A stretch of 7,872 bases of DNA, from assembly GCA_945878355.1 (NCBI GenBank), contig CAMCTC010000163.1:1-7872 (forward strand), given 5' to 3'. The notes under the pieces were generated by a model. That model did no database searches. It was not told the origin of the DNA and was given only the letters and a program-made list of their open reading frames with translations. Of the stretch, positions 5,687 to 7,872 are shown piece by piece. This DNA is from Bordetella parapertussis. GTDB taxonomy: Bacteria; Pseudomonadota; Gammaproteobacteria; Burkholderiales; Burkholderiaceae_C. The position numbers and the translations under genes are program-made. Each line of letters begins with the position of its first letter. Positions within the stretch are counted from its first letter, which is position 1.

Positions 5687-5863
5687 TCAGCCGAGCGCCA
5701 CAGCGGCCGGGTTGACGGCGTGCCCGCAGTTCAGCTTCAGCACCATGCGGCGAACCTTGAGCTCGCCCAGCGGCTTGCCCCAGCCGGCATGCTCGGCCGC
5801 CGCGTTGAGCCCCGCCAGGTGCTTGGGGTGCTTGGCCATCAGGCGACGGCGAGAACCCGTGGG
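5687..5863 (-). pseudogene. Remnant of a molybdopterin-binding dehydrogenase large subunit (IorB/xanthine dehydrogenase type)
   Basis: An open frame runs from just after a TGA (5864-5866) to a TGA at 5687-5689. It reads RRRLMAKHPKHLAGLNAAAE, HAGWGKPL, GELKVRRMV and LNCGHAVNP. These pieces match the pattern I know from the large subunits of isoquinoline 1-oxidoreductase-like aldehyde/xanthine dehydrogenases, where a 'LxLAAExAGWGxPL' segment is followed about 30 residues later by 'xVHRxVxAVDCGxAVNP'. Here the two blocks are directly joined, so the intervening glycine-rich stretch is deleted, and the rest of the roughly 700-residue enzyme is missing on both sides. It is therefore a decayed fragment, not a working gene, although ATG 5839 opens a 50-codon frame. 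It lies between the convergent MFS and monooxygenase genes. Confidence 0.65.
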
Positions 5864-5903
5864 TCAGCCCTCGCGGCGCGTGCCGTCGATCACACGAACA
5901 AGG

Positions 5904-7766
5904 TCACTCGAACAGATAGGGCTCAAGCGATGCCTGGGCCGCCACCCGCAGCGAGTGCCACTGCTGGGGACCGCCGTAGTAGGCCAGGCTGCCAGGCGCG
6001 GCATCGCCATCGCCGTTGTAATACGACAGGCAATCGCGCAACGCGCGGCTCATCAAGTCCACCTCGGCGCAATGCGCGGCGTAATCGACCTCAGGCTGCT
6101 TGCGGATGTCGACGAGGCGAGCGCCGCGATCGCGCATCGTCTTGAGCATCCAGACGACATAGTCGGTGTGCGACTCGAGACCGAGCGTGAAGTTGAACTG
6201 CCCGCCACCGCCCTGCGGCCCTGACATGATGAACAGGTTGGGAAACCCCTCGCTGTGCAGGCCCAGAAAGGTCTTGACGCCTTCGGTGCGCCACTTCTCA
6301 CGCAGCGTGACGCCGCCGCGACCGGAGATCATGTTGAAGGTCGACGTCGCCATCCACTGGAAACCGGTCGCGTAGACCAGCACGTCCAAGGGATAGGTCT
6401 GGCCTGCATGCACGACGCCCTGCTCGTTGATCCGGGCCACGCCCAGCGGCGCAGTGTCGACCAGCGTCACCTGGGGCAGGTTGAAAGAAGGCAGGAACTC
6501 GTCGTGAAAAGTAGGCCGCTTGCAGCCATAGGGGTAGTAGGGCTTGAGCGCCGCAGCCGTCTTCGGGTCCTTGACGATCGCATCGACCCGGGCGCGGATC
6601 TGCTCCATGATCCTGAAGTTGGTGTCGAGTTGCTTCTGGATCATCTCCTGCGGCGTCAGCGCCCGCTCATGCTGCTTGCGCTGCTTGAAGTCAGCGACCT
6701 TACCCGATAGATAGTCGTCGTTGCCCTGCAGCGCGGTCCGGCCGGATGAGATCTGCGCCAGCCGGTCGCGTCTGGCCAGCGCCCAGCCCGGTTGCTTGGA
6801 CCAGGCTTCGATCTCATCGGACGTCGTCGCGCGCTGGTCACGCACATCGATGGTCGACGGCGTGCGCTGGAACACGACCAACTGCTTGACGATCTTGGCC
6901 AGCTCCGGGATCGCCTGCACGGCGGTCGCACCGGTGCCGATGATGCCCACACGCTTGCCTTCGAGCTCGACCTTGTAGTCCCAACGCGAGGTGTGGAAAG
7001 ACTGGCCCTTGAAGGTCTCCATGCCCTCGATGCGGGCCAGCTTGGGCGTCGTCAGGATGCCGTTGGCCAGCACGACATAGCGCGCACGCATGCTGTCGCC
7101 CCGGTCGGTCGCCACTGTCCAGCTCGCGCTCGACTCGTCCCAGCTCGTCTTCTCGACCGTGGTGTGGAACAGGCAATGGTCATAGAAACCAAACCGGCTC
7201 GCCATGGCCTGGCAGTACTCGAGGATCTCGAAGCCCGACGCGAACTTCATCGTCGGGATGTAACCCATCTCTTCGAGCAAGGGCAGGTAGCTGTAGGCCT
7301 CGACATCGCAAGCGATGCCGGGGTAGCGGTTCCAGTACCAGGTGCCGCCGACGTCTCCGCCTTTCTCGCAGAAGCGCACATCCTTGAAACCAGCGGCGCG
7401 CAGCTTGTGCCACAGCAGCAGCGCAGCGAAACCGGCGCCGATCACCAGGATCTCGCACTCGTCGCTCAAGGCCTCGCGCGCCACCGGTGGCGCCGAATAG
7501 ACATCCTCCAGATAGCGGGCGAACTCGCCTTCCATCGCCATGTAGTCGGCTGCGCCGCGGCGGGACTCCTTGAATTCGCGGTAGCGGGCCTGCTCATCGG
7601 CGTCGAAGACAGCGGACGGCGTGGCCGCCGGCAGCACCTTCAGCGACTCGTCCGAAACCGCCGAATAACCCTTGCCGGCGATCTTCTCGGTGGCCTTGGC
7701 GGCGCGGGTGTTGAACAGTTTCAGGCCCGTGGCCTCGTCGATTCGGATCGGGGGCGTCATGTCCAT
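5904..7766 (-). CDS. Flavin-containing monooxygenase, Baeyer-Villiger type (class B)
   Basis: The 620-residue protein has two Rossmann dinucleotide sites: GAGFAA (110-115) for FAD and GTGATA (277-282) for NADPH. Between them lie both class B Baeyer-Villiger signatures, GGTWYWNRYPGIACD (140-154) and FKGQSFHTSRWD (252-263, FxGxxxHTxxW type). GCKRP (414-418) holds the Arg equivalent to the catalytic Arg of known BVMOs (family knowledge), and ATGF (466-469) is the usual late FAD-binding motif. Such enzymes use NADPH and O2 to insert oxygen next to a carbonyl, turning ketones into esters or lactones; some oxidise sulfur or nitrogen instead. The cytosolic product has about 100 residues before the first Rossmann fold, longer than in the short cyclohexanone-type enzymes. 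ATG 7766 and ATG 7760 are both possible starts; ribosome-binding signals are weak (GAAG). The substrate cannot be read from sequence. Confidence 0.92.
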   Translation of the reverse strand: MDMTPPIRIDEATGLKLFNTRAAKATEKIAGKGYSAVSDESLKVLPAATPSAVFDADEQARYREFKESRRGAADYMAMEGEFARYLEDVYSAPPVAREALSDECEILVIGAGFAALLLWHKLRAAGFKDVRFCEKGGDVGGTWYWNRYPGIACDVEAYSYLPLLEEMGYIPTMKFASGFEILEYCQAMASRFGFYDHCLFHTTVEKTSWDESSASWTVATDRGDSMRARYVVLANGILTTPKLARIEGMETFKGQSFHTSRWDYKVELEGKRVGIIGTGATAVQAIPELAKIVKQLVVFQRTPSTIDVRDQRATTSDEIEAWSKQPGWALARRDRLAQISSGRTALQGNDDYLSGKVADFKQRKQHERALTPQEMIQKQLDTNFRIMEQIRARVDAIVKDPKTAAALKPYYPYGCKRPTFHDEFLPSFNLPQVTLVDTAPLGVARINEQGVVHAGQTYPLDVLVYATGFQWMATSTFNMISGRGGVTLREKWRTEGVKTFLGLHSEGFPNLFIMSGPQGGGGQFNFTLGLESHTDYVVWMLKTMRDRGARLVDIRKQPEVDYAAHCAEVDLMSRALRDCLSYYNGDGDAAPGSLAYYGGPQQWHSLRVAAQASLEPYLFE

Positions 7767-7872
7767 TGGCTTCGCGTCAAGGGTTGGTCCACGCCCTCAT
7801 CGACATGACCGCGTGGGGTCAGTCGATCGGGCCATCGAGCAGACATGATACGGACAGGGCCGGCGGCTGTCC
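7767..7872 (-). promoter_or_regulatory. Upstream region of the monooxygenase with inverted repeat and -10-like site
   Basis: At the window edge GGACAG (7852-7857) and CTGTCC (7867-7872) form a perfect 6-bp inverted repeat with a 9-base spacer. On the minus strand the repeat is followed at once by TATCAT (7850-7845), five of six matches to a -10 element, about 80 bases before the monooxygenase start. A repeat overlapping the spacer and -35 zone is a typical place for a regulator site. The arms are short and the window ends here, so the assignment is tentative. No gene was recognised in these 106 bases. Confidence 0.25.

Noticed and set aside
6792..7808. 338-codon plus-strand frame opposite the monooxygenase
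   Set aside because: It is the antisense shadow of a gene with both Rossmann sites and both BVMO signatures. It has no recognisable motif of its own.

Overview
The window is GC-rich DNA, roughly 65-70% G+C in the housekeeping-like genes. It looks like the chromosome of a beta-proteobacterium, most likely order Burkholderiales (Rubrivivax/Leptothrix-type relatives). That placement is inferred from base composition, the SSB tail, the small Trp-rich TIGR02450-type protein and the S13 D-Ala-D-Ala carboxypeptidase. No rRNA, tRNA, CRISPR array, transposase or integrase was seen.

Layout, left to right. Bases 1-150 are the 3' end of ssb on the plus strand, followed by a 10-bp stem-loop between convergent genes. 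From 4007 back to 219 every gene is on the minus strand. In transcription order these are a 65-aa Cys-rich lipoprotein (4007-3810), a 101-aa lipoprotein with the same Cys motif (3784-3479), a 217-aa FlgO-type exported protein (3462-2809), a second FlgO-type protein made as a lipoprotein (2812-2180), a PBP4-type peptidase dacB (about 2098-437) and a 73-aa Trp-rich protein (440-219). Two joins are 4-bp ATGA overlaps. The two lipoproteins are paralogues of each other, as are the two FlgO-type proteins, so the first four genes form a cassette of two paralogous pairs, all predicted to be exported. This cassette samples at about 57-58% G+C, lower than its neighbours.

A 428-bp intergenic region (4008-4435) contains an AT-rich island with phased A/T tracts and separates the cassette from a divergent MFS transporter (4436-5671, plus strand). 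Downstream of the transporter, convergent to it, lies a short minus-strand remnant of a molybdopterin-binding dehydrogenase large subunit (5687-5863). Next is a complete minus-strand Baeyer-Villiger-type flavin monooxygenase (5904-7766). Its upstream DNA holds an inverted repeat and a -10-like hexamer at the window edge.

How the genes may work together. The cassette plus dacB reads as an envelope-directed group: two small lipoproteins, an outer-membrane or periplasmic FlgO-like pair and a periplasmic peptidoglycan hydrolase. In Vibrio, FlgO acts with flagellar outer-membrane factors, but no flagellar gene is visible here, so the role of this set is open. It is the best candidate in the window for something undescribed. 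The MFS pump, oxidoreductase remnant and monooxygenase look like a separate accessory catabolic or export region.
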